From the NCBI RefSeq assembly GCF_003415655.1, contig NZ_QRHC01000003.1, forward strand, positions 187,526 through 251,525: 64,000 nucleotides of DNA, in the 5' to 3' direction. This document shows positions 9,569-19,455 of this stretch, piece after piece. The DNA is from Vibrio maerlii (lineage in GTDB: Bacteria > Pseudomonadota > Gammaproteobacteria > Enterobacterales > Vibrionaceae). The position numbers and the translations under genes are program-made. Numbering within the stretch: position 1 is the first letter of the stretch; each line of letters starts with the position of its first letter. The notes below the pieces were generated by a model. The model searched no databases and was not told where the DNA came from. It was given only the letters and a program-made list of their open reading frames with translations.

Positions 9569-12394
9569 TTAATCAGAAACGTTTTCAGAGAGAGTTAACG
9601 CGTCTTCGATCAATGCTTTTTGTTGTTTCAAGTGGACAGACATATAGCCTACCGCTGGAGATGCTGAAGCTGGACGACCAGCGTATTTCAAGTCGGCACC
9701 TCGAGGAATTGCCGCGCGGAAGTTATGTTGACTAGAGTACCAAGCACCTTGGTTCTGTGGCTCTTCTTGACACCAAACATAATCTTCAACGTTGCTGTAT
9801 TGAGAAATAGCGGCTTTCACTTCTTCCAGAGGGAACGGATAAAGCTGCTCAATACGAACAATGGCAACATCGTCTTGTTCTTGTTTGCGACGCTCTTCAA
9901 GTAAGTCGTAGTAGACCTTACCCGAACAGAACACAACGCGTTTCACCTTATCGGCTGCCAAGTCATCAATCTCTGGAATTGCAGCTTGGAACGTCCCCTC
10001 AGCTAACTCCTCAAGTGTTGAAGTACATAGCGGGTGACGTAGAAGCGATTTAGGTGACATCACAATCAGCGGGCGGCGCATTGGGCGTACAACTTGACGA
10101 CGAAGCATGTGATAGACCTGCGCTGGCGTCGATGGCACGACAACCTGCATGTTTTGTTCCGCACATAGCTGCAAGTAGCGCTCTAAGCGAGCGGATGAGT
10201 GCTCTGGACCCTGCCCTTCATAACCGTGTGGTAATAGCATTGTAATGCCGCATAGACGCGCCCACTTTTGCTCACCAGACGAAATGAATTGGTCAATCAC
10301 GACCTGCGCACCGTTAGCAAAGTCACCAAACTGCGCTTCCCAGAGTGTCAAACCACTTGGTTCAGCTGTTGCGTAGCCGTATTCAAATGCCAGTACTGCT
10401 TCTTCAGAAAGAACAGAGTCGAAGACCTGGAAAGGACCTTGCTTGTCATGAATGTTCTGTAGCGGAACGTATGTACTCGCATCATTTTGGTTGTGTAGAA
10501 CGGAATGGCGGTGGAAGAAAGTACCACGCCCAGAATCCTGGCCAGAGATGCGAATGCGTTTACCGTCATCCACTAGCGTTGCGTATGCAAGCGTTTCTGC
10601 CATACCCCAGTCGATTGCCTTCTCACCAGACATCATTGCGGTACGGTCGTTATAAAGCTTGTTAACGCGACTTTGCAGTTTGTGGCTGTCCGGGTATTGG
10701 CAAAGCTTGTTACCGAGTTCTTTTAAACGCTCAAGTTCGTATTTGCTATCCCACTCGATATTCCAGTCGTGACCTAGGTACGGAGACCAGTCAACCGAGT
10801 GCAATGCCATTGGGCGCCACTCTTTAACGACGACTTCACCATGGTCAAGCGCATCACGATATTCGTTAACTAACTGAGTCGCGGTTTCGATATCAAACTC
10901 ACCGCGATCAATAAGCACATCGGCATAAAGCTTACGAGGCGTTGGGTGCTTCTTGATTTTTTGGTACATCAGAGGCTGAGTTGCATTCGGCTCATCGGCT
11001 TCATTGTGACCGTGGCGACGGTAACAAACCAAATCGATAACAACATCACGCTTGAAGGTATTACGGTAATCCAGAGCAAGACGAGCAACAAATGCCACCG
11101 CTTCAGGATCGTCTGCGTTCACGTGGAAAATCGGCGCCTGTACCATCTTAGCGATATCCGTACAGTACATGGTTGAACGGGTATCTTTAGGGTTCGATGT
11201 CGTGAAACCAACTTGGTTGTTGACTACAATTCGAACCGTACCACCAACACGGAAGCCACGCGCTTGAGACATGTTAAATGTTTCTTGAACAACACCCTGA
11301 CCCGCAATCGCAGAGTCACCATGAACAGTAATTGGCAGTACTGTGTCACCGTTTTTATCACCCAAGCGATCCTGACGAGCACGAACAGAACCAATCACTA
11401 CTGGGTTCACAATCTCAAGGTGAGAAGGGTTGAACGCTAGTGCCAAGTGAACATTGTTACCACCCGGAGTTGCGAAGTCCGCAGAAAAACCTTGGTGGTA
11501 CTTAACATCGCCTGTCCCCCATGTTTCATCATGCTTACCTGCGAACTCATCGAAGAGGTCTTGTGGCTTCTTACCTAACACGTTAACCAACATGTTAAGG
11601 CGGCCACGGTGCGCCATACCGATGACAACTTCACGCATACCCGAGCCACCCGCGTGGCGAATAAGCTCTTTAGTCATTGGAATTAGAGCATCACCACCTT
11701 CCAGAGAGAAGCGCTTCGCACCAGGGAATTTTGCGCCTAAGTAGCGCTCAAGGCCTTCCGCTGCGGTGAGTTCATCAAGGAATGTTCGCTTCTCTTCAAG
11801 TCCAAAGGAGGGCTGACCAACCACAGATTCAAGACGCTGTTGAATCCAGCGCTTTTGCTCTGTGTTTGTCATGTGCATGTATTCAGCACCAATTGAACCG
11901 CAGTAGGTTTTTTTAAGAGCCTTAACGAGGTCTTTCAGTACCATGGTCTCTTGACCAATAGCGAAAGAACCTACGTTAAACGATTCGTTGAGGTCATCTT
12001 GCGTAAGAGTGTGGAACTCTGGGTCTAGTTCCGCGACTTCAGGTCGCATCCATAAACCTAGAGGGTCAAGATTTGCTGCTTGATGCCCTCGGAATCGATA
12101 GGCATTGATGAGCTGTAGAACTTTTACTTGTTTTGCATCGACATCTGGATCACTAACTTGGACACTGTAATGCTTCGTTTCTTTAGCGAGACGTCTGAAG
12201 TAGTCACGAACACGGGAGTGCGGCTGTTCTGCTGCATCCTGTTGCGATGGAAGAGCATCGAACACCTCTTTCCATTCGTCACTTACTAGATCCGGGTCAC
12301 TTAGATACTGTTCGTAGATTTCCTCTACGTATGTTGCATTGGCGCCAGCCAAGTGTGAAGACTCGAGCCATGCCTTCATCACGCCGTTGTGCAT
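9569..12394 (-). CDS. sucA: 2-oxoglutarate dehydrogenase E1 component
   Basis: A 941-residue thiamine-diphosphate-dependent E1 that decarboxylates 2-oxoglutarate and transfers the succinyl group to SucB. The opening MHNGVMKAWLESSHLAGAN matches the E. coli start. The TPP region includes IGMAHRGRLN, HGDSAIAGQGVV and the NNQVGFTT segment. The transketolase-like pyrimidine domain has QDSGRGTFFHRH and LPHGYEGQGPEHSSAR. Length is within a few residues of the E. coli enzyme. It lies 103 bp downstream of sdhB, and that gap holds a small palindrome. Confidence 0.97.
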   Translation of the reverse strand: MHNGVMKAWLESSHLAGANATYVEEIYEQYLSDPDLVSDEWKEVFDALPSQQDAAEQPHSRVRDYFRRLAKETKHYSVQVSDPDVDAKQVKVLQLINAYRFRGHQAANLDPLGLWMRPEVAELDPEFHTLTQDDLNESFNVGSFAIGQETMVLKDLVKALKKTYCGSIGAEYMHMTNTEQKRWIQQRLESVVGQPSFGLEEKRTFLDELTAAEGLERYLGAKFPGAKRFSLEGGDALIPMTKELIRHAGGSGMREVVIGMAHRGRLNMLVNVLGKKPQDLFDEFAGKHDETWGTGDVKYHQGFSADFATPGGNNVHLALAFNPSHLEIVNPVVIGSVRARQDRLGDKNGDTVLPITVHGDSAIAGQGVVQETFNMSQARGFRVGGTVRIVVNNQVGFTTSNPKDTRSTMYCTDIAKMVQAPIFHVNADDPEAVAFVARLALDYRNTFKRDVVIDLVCYRRHGHNEADEPNATQPLMYQKIKKHPTPRKLYADVLIDRGEFDIETATQLVNEYRDALDHGEVVVKEWRPMALHSVDWSPYLGHDWNIEWDSKYELERLKELGNKLCQYPDSHKLQSRVNKLYNDRTAMMSGEKAIDWGMAETLAYATLVDDGKRIRISGQDSGRGTFFHRHSVLHNQNDASTYVPLQNIHDKQGPFQVFDSVLSEEAVLAFEYGYATAEPSGLTLWEAQFGDFANGAQVVIDQFISSGEQKWARLCGITMLLPHGYEGQGPEHSSARLERYLQLCAEQNMQVVVPSTPAQVYHMLRRQVVRPMRRPLIVMSPKSLLRHPLCTSTLEELAEGTFQAAIPEIDDLAADKVKRVVFCSGKVYYDLLEERRKQEQDDVAIVRIEQLYPFPLEEVKAAISQYSNVEDYVWCQEEPQNQGAWYSSQHNFRAAIPRGADLKYAGRPASASPAVGYMSVHLKQQKALIEDALTLSENVSD

Positions 12395-12426
12395 ATTTTC
12401 CCTTAACCAGTTGTTTGTTATCCCAC

Positions 12427-12442
12427 TTCGGCTTAAGCCGAA
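12427..12442. other. Perfect palindrome in the sdhB-sucA gap
   Basis: TTCGGCTTAAGCCGAA is a perfect 16-bp palindrome in the 103-bp spacer between sdhB and sucA. It has no T-run on either strand, so it is more likely an RNA processing or stability hairpin than a terminator. Its function is unknown. Confidence 0.5.
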
Positions 12443-12497
12443 CTGTAGTAGCCGATGCCCACACTCCTAGTGCTGAACACCGGCAATTTTCAATGTT

Positions 12498-13208
12498 TTA
12501 TACCGAACGATTAACCAACATCGTCTTGATGTGACCAATGGCTTTTGTCGGATTTAGTCCCTTAGGACAAACACTTACACAATTCATGATGCCGTGGCAA
12601 CGAAAAACGCTAAATGCATCATCAAGATCGGATAAGCGTTCATCTGTTGCGCTATCGCGGCTATCAATTAACCAACGGTAAGCGGCCAACAAGCCTGCTG
12701 GGCCAATAAATTTGTCTGGATTCCACCAGAACGAAGGACACGATGTTGTACAACATGCACACATAATGCACTCGTACAGACCATCCAAATGAGCACGCTC
12801 TTCTGGTGCCTGAAGGTTCTCGCGAGAAGGCGGTAAGTTGCCGTCTGAAATCAAGAATGGCTTCACTTTCGCATAGTTGTCGTAGAACTGAGTCATATCA
12901 ACAATCAGGTCTCGGACAACAGGCAGGCCAGGTAGCGGTCGTATTACAATTTCATTGCCTTCTAGTGCAGAAAGCGGAGTGATACATGCTAGGCCGTTTT
13001 TGCCATTCATGTTTAAACCATCAGAGCCACATACACCTTCACGGCATGAGCGGCGGAACGAGATTGATGGATCTTGCTCTTTCAAAAGAATGAGCGCATC
13101 CAGAACCATCATGTCTGAGCCTTCTTCAACCTCTAGGGTGTACTGCTTCATGTATGGCTTAGCGTCTACATCAGGGTTGTATCTGTATAAAGAAAAATTC
13201 AGTTTCAT
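12498..13208 (-). CDS. sdhB: Succinate dehydrogenase iron-sulfur subunit
   Basis: A 236-residue iron-sulfur subunit that passes electrons from SdhA flavin to the membrane quinone site. The [2Fe-2S] ligands lie in CREGVCGSDG, with a later cysteine in GLACITPL. The ferredoxin-like C-terminal half has CIMCACCTTSCPSFWW and a CVSVCPKGLNP segment for the [4Fe-4S] and [3Fe-4S] clusters. Length is that of the E. coli protein. It lies 14 bp after sdhA in the sdhCDAB operon. Confidence 0.97.
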   Translation of the reverse strand: MKLNFSLYRYNPDVDAKPYMKQYTLEVEEGSDMMVLDALILLKEQDPSISFRRSCREGVCGSDGLNMNGKNGLACITPLSALEGNEIVIRPLPGLPVVRDLIVDMTQFYDNYAKVKPFLISDGNLPPSRENLQAPEERAHLDGLYECIMCACCTTSCPSFWWNPDKFIGPAGLLAAYRWLIDSRDSATDERLSDLDDAFSVFRCHGIMNCVSVCPKGLNPTKAIGHIKTMLVNRSV

Positions 13209-13222
13209 AGCCTACACCTCCC

Positions 13223-14989
13223 TTAGTAAGTACGAGCTTTAGGTGGGAAAGCTTCACGGTGAACAGGAGTCATGTTCACGTCACGCTTACTCATTTGCTC
13301 AGACTCTGGGTTGTAGATTGAGTGGCATAACCACTTCTCATCATCACGCTCAGGGAAATCGAATCGAGCATGTGCACCGCGGCTTTCGGTACGGTAGTTA
13401 GCCGCTACAGCCGTTGAGTAAGCGGTTTCCATCAAGTTATCCAGCTCTAGACACTCAATACGTTGTGTATTGAACTCACTGGACTTATCAGCAAGGTGCG
13501 CATCGGCTAGGCGTTCACGAATAACTTTCAGCTCTTCTAGACCCGTTGCCATTGCATCACCTTCACGGAATACTGAGAAGCTGTTTTGCATGCATTTTTG
13601 TAGGTCTTTACGGATGACGGCTGGATCTTCACCACCCGTGCTGTTTTCCCAACGCATAGTACGAGCAAGCGACGCTTCAATATCTGACTCAGTTGCTGGA
13701 CGGGCTTCAGCCTGCGCAGCCAATGTTTCGCCAAGGTGAAGACCAGTCGCACGACCAAATACCACAAGGTCAAGCAGCGAGTTACCACCGAGACGGTTCG
13801 CGCCGTGTACGGATACTGAAGCGATCTCACCACATGCGTACAGACCTTGAACTTCAACGTCGTTACCTGATGCATCTTGCTTGATAGCTTGACCAGATAC
13901 TTGTGTTGGAACACCACCCATCATGTAGTGACACGTAGGTATAACAGGGATCGGCTCTTTCACTGGGTCGACGTGTGCGAATGTTCGAGACAATTCACAA
14001 ATACCAGGTAAGCGAGACTCAAGTACTTCTTTACCAAGATGGTCCATCTTAAGCTTGATGTGTGGACCCCATGGGCCATCACAGCCACGACCTTCACGGA
14101 TTTCGATCATCATTGAACGAGCAACCACGTCACGACCAGCAAGGTCCTTCGCGTTTGGAGCGTAACGCTCCATAAAGCGCTCACCGTCTTTGTTAAGAAG
14201 GTAACCGCCCTCACCTCGACAACCCTCAGTAACAAGTACCCCCGCACCTGCAATACCCGTTGGGTGGAATTGCCACATTTCCATGTCTTGCATTGGTACG
14301 CCTGCGCGCAATGCCATGCCAACACCATCACCAGTGTTGATGTGTGCATTTGTTGTAGAAGCATAGATACGACCTGCACCACCCGTTGCAAGAATAGTTG
14401 CCTTCGACTTGAAGTAACACATCTCTCCCGTTTCCATGCAGATAGCCGTACAGCCTAGAATCGCGCCGTCTTGGTTCTTAACTAGGTCAAGTGCATACCA
14501 CTCAGAGAAGATCGTTGTTTTATGCTTAATATTTTGTTGATAAAGCGTATGAAGCAGCGCGTGACCAGTACGGTCTGCCGCGGCCGCAGTACGAGCAGCC
14601 TGCTCACCACCAAACTCTTTCGACTGACCACCAAATGGACGTTGGTAGATAGTGCCGTTATCGAAACGTGAGAATGGCAGACCCATTTTCTCTAGTTCGA
14701 TAACCGATTTAGGGCCGTTTTTACACATATACTCAATGGCATTCTGGTCACCAATATAATCAGAGCCTTTTACTGTGTCATACATGTGCCACTGCCAGTT
14801 ATCTTTGTGTGAATTACCAAGAGCAACGGTAATACCACCTTGTGCAGATACAGTGTGCGAACGGGTTGGAAATACTTTAGACAGCAAAGCACAAGACAGG
14901 CCTTGCTCAGAAATTTGTAGTGCTGCACGCATACCAGCACCACCTGCGCCGATTACTACGGCATCAAACTCACGAACAGGAATAGTCAC
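13223..14989 (-). CDS. sdhA: Succinate dehydrogenase flavoprotein subunit
   Basis: A 588-residue flavoprotein that oxidises succinate to fumarate on the cytoplasmic face of the membrane. The FAD-binding fold has [13 protein letters not shown] near residues 12-24, and covalent FAD attaches at His45 in SHTVSAQGG. Substrate-site motifs are [19 protein letters not shown] and [13 protein letters not shown]. The start codon is GTG at 14989, directly after the sdhD stop codon (TAAGTG). This gives the family-typical [14 protein letters not shown] opening and suggests translational coupling. Confidence 0.97.
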   Translation of the reverse strand: MTIPVREFDAVVIGAGGAGMRAALQISEQGLSCALLSKVFPTRSHTVSAQGGITVALGNSHKDNWQWHMYDTVKGSDYIGDQNAIEYMCKNGPKSVIELEKMGLPFSRFDNGTIYQRPFGGQSKEFGGEQAARTAAAADRTGHALLHTLYQQNIKHKTTIFSEWYALDLVKNQDGAILGCTAICMETGEMCYFKSKATILATGGAGRIYASTTNAHINTGDGVGMALRAGVPMQDMEMWQFHPTGIAGAGVLVTEGCRGEGGYLLNKDGERFMERYAPNAKDLAGRDVVARSMMIEIREGRGCDGPWGPHIKLKMDHLGKEVLESRLPGICELSRTFAHVDPVKEPIPVIPTCHYMMGGVPTQVSGQAIKQDASGNDVEVQGLYACGEIASVSVHGANRLGGNSLLDLVVFGRATGLHLGETLAAQAEARPATESDIEASLARTMRWENSTGGEDPAVIRKDLQKCMQNSFSVFREGDAMATGLEELKVIRERLADAHLADKSSEFNTQRIECLELDNLMETAYSTAVAANYRTESRGAHARFDFPERDDEKWLCHSIYNPESEQMSKRDVNMTPVHREAFPPKARTY

Positions 14990-15334
14990 TTACGCACCCC
15001 ACAAAATAAACAGACCAGAGAAGAAATAACCCAGAAGAATCGCTACAACACCAAGCTGTAGGCCACCTCGTAGTTTTGTGCATTTGATGTAGTCAGTAAG
15101 TACCTGCCATAGACCGATCCACGCATGAATCAGCACGCTCGCAAGCGCTAACATTGTGAAGGACTTAGTGAAAACGCCACCAAAGAACTGGGTCCAAGAT
15201 GCGTAGTTAATATCGGTGAATACGACGAAACCCAGTAGATACAGGGTGTATAACGTCATGATGATTGCAGTCGAACGGATCAATAAGAAATCATGGACAC
15301 CGTTTCGACCAAAAGAAGATACGTGTTTTACCAT
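14990..15334 (-). CDS. sdhD: Succinate dehydrogenase membrane anchor subunit
   Basis: A 114-residue membrane anchor with three hydrophobic helices that, with SdhC, binds heme b and ubiquinone. The opening MVKHVSSFGRNGVHDFLLIRST is typical. The LIHAWIGLWQVLTDYIK segment carries the conserved histidine and Asp-Tyr of the heme and quinone region. It overlaps sdhC by 7 bp and abuts sdhA. Confidence 0.94.
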   Translation of the reverse strand: MVKHVSSFGRNGVHDFLLIRSTAIIMTLYTLYLLGFVVFTDINYASWTQFFGGVFTKSFTMLALASVLIHAWIGLWQVLTDYIKCTKLRGGLQLGVVAILLGYFFSGLFILWGA

Positions 15335-15720
15335 ACCAAGATCCCCGCCAATACTGAAAGTACCGCTGTTGCAATGAAGGCAACCTTGGCGCTCTGTGCA
15401 CCAGATTCAAGCTCTTCAAAATGTCCCAAGTCCATCAAGAGATGACGGATACCACCGGCAATGTGGTAGGCCAAAGCAGTTAAAATGCCCCATAAGATAA
15501 ACTTAACGATAAAGCTATCGACGATATCAGCGGCTTCCATAAAGCCGACAGGGGATGAGAGGGAAATTGATAGCAACCAAAGCAGAATTCCAATTGCAAC
15601 AAACGTGATAACACCGGAGATACGGTGCAATATCGATGCGATTGCAGAAATTGGAAAGTGAATGGTCTGTAAATCAAGATTGACTGGTCTAGACTTTCTT
15701 TCTTTCACGGGCTTGCTCAC
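15328..15720 (-). CDS. sdhC: Succinate dehydrogenase cytochrome b556 subunit
   Basis: A 130-residue cytochrome b subunit with three membrane helices. The family signature FPISAIASILHRISGV lies near residues 23-38 and carries the quinone-site serine and arginine. The heme-ligand histidine is in ALAYHIAGGIRHLLMD. It is the first gene of the sdhCDAB-sucABCD array and faces gltA across a 432-bp AT-rich control region. Confidence 0.95.
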   Translation of the reverse strand: MSKPVKERKSRPVNLDLQTIHFPISAIASILHRISGVITFVAIGILLWLLSISLSSPVGFMEAADIVDSFIVKFILWGILTALAYHIAGGIRHLLMDLGHFEELESGAQSAKVAFIATAVLSVLAGILVW

Positions 15721-16152
15721 TCAGCTCCATAATTGAGCATTTATTATTTTTTGATGAACTTTATGCTTTACTAACTTTTGTTATGTACGATTTCTAGACT
15801 GAAACGCTCAAAAGTTAACATTAATTTAACAAACCAAACTCAATACCAAAGAGTTAAATGTAAAATACTTGTTAACAACAAGACAAGTTAAACAACCTCA
15901 CTACTGTTTTTAGCCTTGATTTTATAAGGTTTTAGCCCCAAATCTCGTCGCCACTATACGACTCGTAACAAGTTAATACAATTGGCATAACAAAAACTGC
16001 TACATAGAACAGATTTTTAACGATATTTATATTAAAAATACAAACAAGTGCACACAAAAATGCAGAATAATTGACTTTGACCTGCAAGAGCAGTAAAAAT
16101 CTGGGGCACAAAACATCCTGGATGGATTAAATAATAAACAAAGGAGATTGTT
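15721..16152. promoter_or_regulatory. Divergent sdhC-gltA control region
   Basis: This 432-bp AT-rich interval must hold promoters for both TCA operons. At 15814-15831 there is GTTAACATTAATTTAACA, which resembles ArcA boxes built on GTTAA direct repeats. A second GTTAA-like cluster lies at about 15853-15885. ArcA control of sdh and gltA is known in enteric bacteria and is inferred here. A clear ribosome-binding site AAGGAGATTGTT precedes gltA. I see no small gene in it. Confidence 0.5.
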
Positions 16153-17442
16153 ATGGCGGATAAGAAAGCGACCCTACACGTTGAAGGTATCGCGCCTATC
16201 GAGCTGCCAATTATGGAAGGTGCCCTTGGCACACCTGTGATTGACGTTCGTAAGTTAGGTGCAAATGGTTACTTTACTTTCGACCCTGGTTTTCTTGCCA
16301 CTGCATCTTGTGAATCCCAAATTACTTATATTGATGGTGATAAAGGTATCCTTCTTCATCGTGGCTTCCCAATCGATCAACTTGCTAACAACGCAGATTA
16401 CCTAGAAGTTTGTTACATCCTGCTTTACGGGAACGCACCAACTCGCAAAGAATACGAAGACTTCCGTGAAACCGTGACTCGACACACTATGGTTCACGAA
16501 CAACTTGCGAGCTTCTTCCACGGCTTCCGTCGTGATGCACACCCAATGGCAGTTATGTGTGGTGTTGTCGGCGCTCTAGCGGCCTTCTACCACGATTCTT
16601 TGGACATCAATAACGATACGCACCGCGAGATAGCGGCTTATCGTCTACTGTCAAAAATGCCAACGCTGGCAGCAATGTCTTACAAGTACTCAATCGGTCA
16701 GCCATTTATTTATCCACGTAATGACCTAGGCTACGCAGAAAACTACCTACACATGATGTTTGCTAACCCATGTGAAGAATACGAAGTAAACCCTGTTGTA
16801 GCTCGAGCAATGGATAAGATCTTCACACTACACGCTGATCACGAGCAAAACGCTTCAACGTCAACAGTACGTCTAGCTGGTTCTTCTGGCGCTAACCCAT
16901 TCGCGTGTATCGCTGCTGGTATTGCCTCTCTATGGGGCCCAGCACACGGTGGTGCAAACGAAGCATGTTTGAAGATGCTGGAAGAAATTGGCTCTGTCGA
17001 CAACATCCCAGAGTACATTGAGCGTGCGAAAGACAAAGAAGACCCATTCCGTCTAATGGGCTTCGGTCACCGTGTTTACAAGAACTACGACCCACGTGCG
17101 ACAGTAATGCGTGAAACTTGCCACGAAGTGCTGAAAGAACTAAACATTCAAGATCCATTACTAGACGTTGCAATGGAGCTTGAGCGTATCGCCCTTTCTG
17201 ACGAATACTTCGTGTCTAAGAAGCTATACCCGAACGTAGACTTCTACTCTGGTATCATCCTAAAAGCGATTGGTATTCCGGTATCGATGTTCACGGTAAT
17301 CTTCGCGATTTCTCGTACCATCGGTTGGATCGCTCACTGGAACGAAATGCACAGCGACCCTCTAAATCGTATCGGCCGCCCTCGTCAGCTATACACAGGT
17401 GAAGTTCAACGTGACTTCCAACCTCTTCACGAGCGTGAATAG
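16153..17442 (+). CDS. gltA: Citrate synthase (type II)
   Basis: A 429-residue citrate synthase that condenses acetyl-CoA and oxaloacetate. Catalytic residues sit in motifs [38 protein letters not shown] and the later VDFYSG. The N-terminal domain typical of hexameric, NADH-regulated enzymes is present (residues 1-50). The start has an excellent Shine-Dalgarno. The TAG stop at 17440-17442 is directly followed by a TAGAGAGC octamer array. Confidence 0.97.
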   Translation: MADKKATLHVEGIAPIELPIMEGALGTPVIDVRKLGANGYFTFDPGFLATASCESQITYIDGDKGILLHRGFPIDQLANNADYLEVCYILLYGNAPTRKEYEDFRETVTRHTMVHEQLASFFHGFRRDAHPMAVMCGVVGALAAFYHDSLDINNDTHREIAAYRLLSKMPTLAAMSYKYSIGQPFIYPRNDLGYAENYLHMMFANPCEEYEVNPVVARAMDKIFTLHADHEQNASTSTVRLAGSSGANPFACIAAGIASLWGPAHGGANEACLKMLEEIGSVDNIPEYIERAKDKEDPFRLMGFGHRVYKNYDPRATVMRETCHEVLKELNIQDPLLDVAMELERIALSDEYFVSKKLYPNVDFYSGIILKAIGIPVSMFTVIFAISRTIGWIAHWNEMHSDPLNRIGRPRQLYTGEVQRDFQPLHERE

Positions 17443-17708
17443 TATAGAGAGCTAGAGAGCTAGAGAGCTAGAGAGCTAGAGAGCTAGAGAGCTAGAGAGC
17501 TAGAGAGCTAGAGAGCTAGAGAGCTAGAGAGCTAGAGAGCTAGAGAGCTAGAGAGCTAGAGAGCTAGAGAGCTAGAGAGCTAGAGAGCTAGTAAAGTTTG
17601 AGGGTTGACGCGAAGGCGTCAACCCTTTTTCCATCTACGGTTTAAAAATCTAGATATCTAGTTTTCCAGCAGCGAAGCGAACTAGTTATCTAGGATCGAA
17701 GCTGCGAC
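17443..17708. repeat. Composite CTAG element, copy A (18 octamers, hairpin, tail)
   Basis: Starting 2 bp after the gltA stop, the octamer TAGAGAGC is repeated 18 times without error (17445-17588). Then comes a hairpin, AGGGTTGACGC at 17601-17611 pairing with GCGTCAACCCT at 17616-17626 and followed by TTTTT, which serves as a gltA terminator. The conserved tail (17649-17693) starts TCTAGATATCTAG, contains CAGCAGCGAAGCGA and ends TTATCTAG. The tail stops 15 bp before the ybgI stop codon. Three further copies are in this window. Confidence 0.9.
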
Positions 17709-18467
17709 TTACACCGGATTATCAATATCCACAAACTCGACATCCAAGCCGTGCTCTTTCGCTAGCCACTCACCGAGAGCCTTAATACCGTATCGCTCTG
17801 TAGCATGATGGCCGGCCGCAAAGTAATGAATATCTTGCTCGCGCGCAGAGTAAGTCGTGCGCTCTGAGATTTCACCAGAGATAAAGGCATCTAACCCTTG
17901 CTGCGCTGCAAGTTCAATGTAGTCCTGGCCACCACCGGTACACCAGCCTACCGTTTCAATCATCTTTTCAGCGTTCTCAGGAGCGATATGCAGAGGTGTG
18001 CGTTTTAAAACAGAATCGATTTTTTCTGCGAGCTCTGCACCGCTCATTGGAGTCTTCAGTCGACCAAACAAAGCCACCGATTGTGGGTGTCCCTCTAGGC
18101 CACCTTCAATTTCGATGTCTAGGAGGCGAGCTAATTCCGCATTATTTCCAAGTTCCGGGTGGATATCGAGAGGTAGGTGATAACCATACAGATTTACATC
18201 GTTTTTAATTAGAGTACGGATGCGTTTTCCCTTCATACCTCGTATTGGTTCCGGTTCCCCTTTCCAGAAATAACCATGATGAACCAAAAGTGCGTCGGCA
18301 CCGAGTTCAACTGCGTGATCGATCAGTGCTTGAGAAGCCGTAACTCCCGTAACCACCTTTTTAATCTGCTCACTACCTTCGACTTGTAGGCCGTTTGGGC
18401 TATAGTCTTTGATTAATTGTGGTGAAAGCTTTTGATTTAAAATCTTTTCTAGTTCGACATTATTCAT
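17709..18467 (-). CDS. ybgI: Nif3-like dinuclear metal center protein YbgI
   Basis: A 252-residue member of the NIF3/YbgI family of dimetal proteins with conserved HH and HxxE-type metal ligands (VHHGYFWKGEP, YHLPLDIH, AAGHHATERYG). The family is sometimes annotated as a GTP cyclohydrolase I type 2 homolog. Its real substrate is unsettled. I use the second in-frame ATG (18467) because GAGGAAG lies 6 bp upstream and MNNVELEKILNQKL aligns with the start of the E. coli protein. A longer form from 18482 would add MRKSP. Its stop abuts the tail of repeat copy A. Confidence 0.9.
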   Translation of the reverse strand: MNNVELEKILNQKLSPQLIKDYSPNGLQVEGSEQIKKVVTGVTASQALIDHAVELGADALLVHHGYFWKGEPEPIRGMKGKRIRTLIKNDVNLYGYHLPLDIHPELGNNAELARLLDIEIEGGLEGHPQSVALFGRLKTPMSGAELAEKIDSVLKRTPLHIAPENAEKMIETVGWCTGGGQDYIELAAQQGLDAFISGEISERTTYSAREQDIHYFAAGHHATERYGIKALGEWLAKEHGLDVEFVDIDNPV

Positions 18468-18569
18468 TGGTGACTTCCTCATCCTTATTGCACAAAGTGT
18501 ATTCCAAGCAATAAAGGGTTAAAAGACGAAATTGGGGGAAAGTCTAAATTTGGAGAAACACGACGACAA

Positions 18570-19319
18570 ATGAACCAATTACAACGTTTCTATCAGTGGG
18601 TGCACACTACTCCCTCACTTTTTGAGCTCAATGCTCCTTTTTGTTCACTTGATGGTGTGGCATCCCTTCCCTACACTCATGCCGTATATCAAGGAAATCC
18701 TAGGTTGGGGTTCATCTACCAACACCTCGTCTCATATCACCTTAATACCAGTAATCAATACTCAATTGCCTTAGAAGAGCTACAACTTAATCGCGATAAC
18801 GGACAAACCCTCGGCGCAATAGATTTCATAGTGCAAGACCGAGTGACCCAACAATACCAGCACTGGGAGGTGGCCATTAAGTTCTACCTTCTACATCAAG
18901 GCATTTGGTACGGGCCCAATGCGCATGATCAACTCGATAAAAAGCTCGATAGGATGCTCCACCACCAGCTTAAAATGAGCAGTAGCGACCCCTTCCTTAA
19001 GTCTCACCCAGACTATCATCAAGCTGAAGAAAAGCTGTTAATGCAAGGCCGTCTGTATATCAATCCATTCTCAGATGAAGCAACCCCTGATGAGTGCTTG
19101 GGCTTCCCACTCAACAAAACGCAAATCAATGGGTATTGGTGTTATCAAAGCCAATGGCATCAGATCGAAGAGCCATTATATGAGTTAGAAAAGCCGCAAT
19201 GGGCGACAGGTTTGGACGTATTTGATAGCCCAATTGAAGAACTAAACGGGCGCTTTACTCATGCGCAAACAAAGAGCGGTCAGTTTTGGTTTATTGTCGT
19301 TGATACGTGGCCGTGCTAG
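18570..19319 (+). CDS. DUF1853 family protein
   Basis: A 249-residue protein that I assign to DUF1853 from its overall pattern, including FYQWVHTTPSLFELNAPF, LGFIYQHLVSYHL, EELQLNRDNGQTLGAIDFIV and HWEVAIKFYLLH. The motifs E, D-x-I and ExAIKF are reminiscent of PD-(D/E)XK nuclease-like cores, but function is unknown. It is divergent from ybgI. Its stop codon (TAG, 19317-19319) is the first TAG of the adjacent TAGAGAGC repeat, so the C-terminus is set by the repeat element. Confidence 0.75.
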   Translation: MNQLQRFYQWVHTTPSLFELNAPFCSLDGVASLPYTHAVYQGNPRLGFIYQHLVSYHLNTSNQYSIALEELQLNRDNGQTLGAIDFIVQDRVTQQYQHWEVAIKFYLLHQGIWYGPNAHDQLDKKLDRMLHHQLKMSSSDPFLKSHPDYHQAEEKLLMQGRLYINPFSDEATPDECLGFPLNKTQINGYWCYQSQWHQIEEPLYELEKPQWATGLDVFDSPIEELNGRFTHAQTKSGQFWFIVVDTWPC

Positions 19320-19455
19320 AGAGCTAGAGAAAAAATAGGGGATTGACGTTTACACGCCAATCCCCTATTTCGTTTGTTGGGAAGAATCTAGATATCTAGT
19401 TTTCCAACAGCGAAGCGATCAAGCTATCTAAGGAAGACAAAGTCCGTCCTGAAGC
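19317..19455. repeat. Composite CTAG element, copy B (1 octamer, hairpin, tail)
   Basis: This copy has a single full TAGAGAGC (19317-19324) plus TAGAGA. The hairpin at 19335-19368 has 15-bp arms with one mismatch: ATAGGGGATTGACGT against ACGCCAATCCCCTAT. The tail at 19387-19431 begins TCTAGATATCTAG. Both flanks of the hairpin are T-rich on the relevant strand, so it can terminate the DUF1853 gene and pgm. It is nearly identical to copy C for about 125 bp, including the GGAAGACAAA that follows the tail. Confidence 0.88.

Noticed and set aside
9481-9735. Plus-strand coding frames across sucA, sucB, sdhA and fadJ
   Set aside because: They mirror strongly supported minus-strand genes and have no independent evidence.
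12427-12442. A terminator between sdhB and sucA
   Set aside because: It is a clean palindrome but lacks a T-run on the transcribed strand.
17445-17588. CRISPR array
   Set aside because: The TAGAGAGC units are directly adjacent with no spacers, and no cas genes are near.
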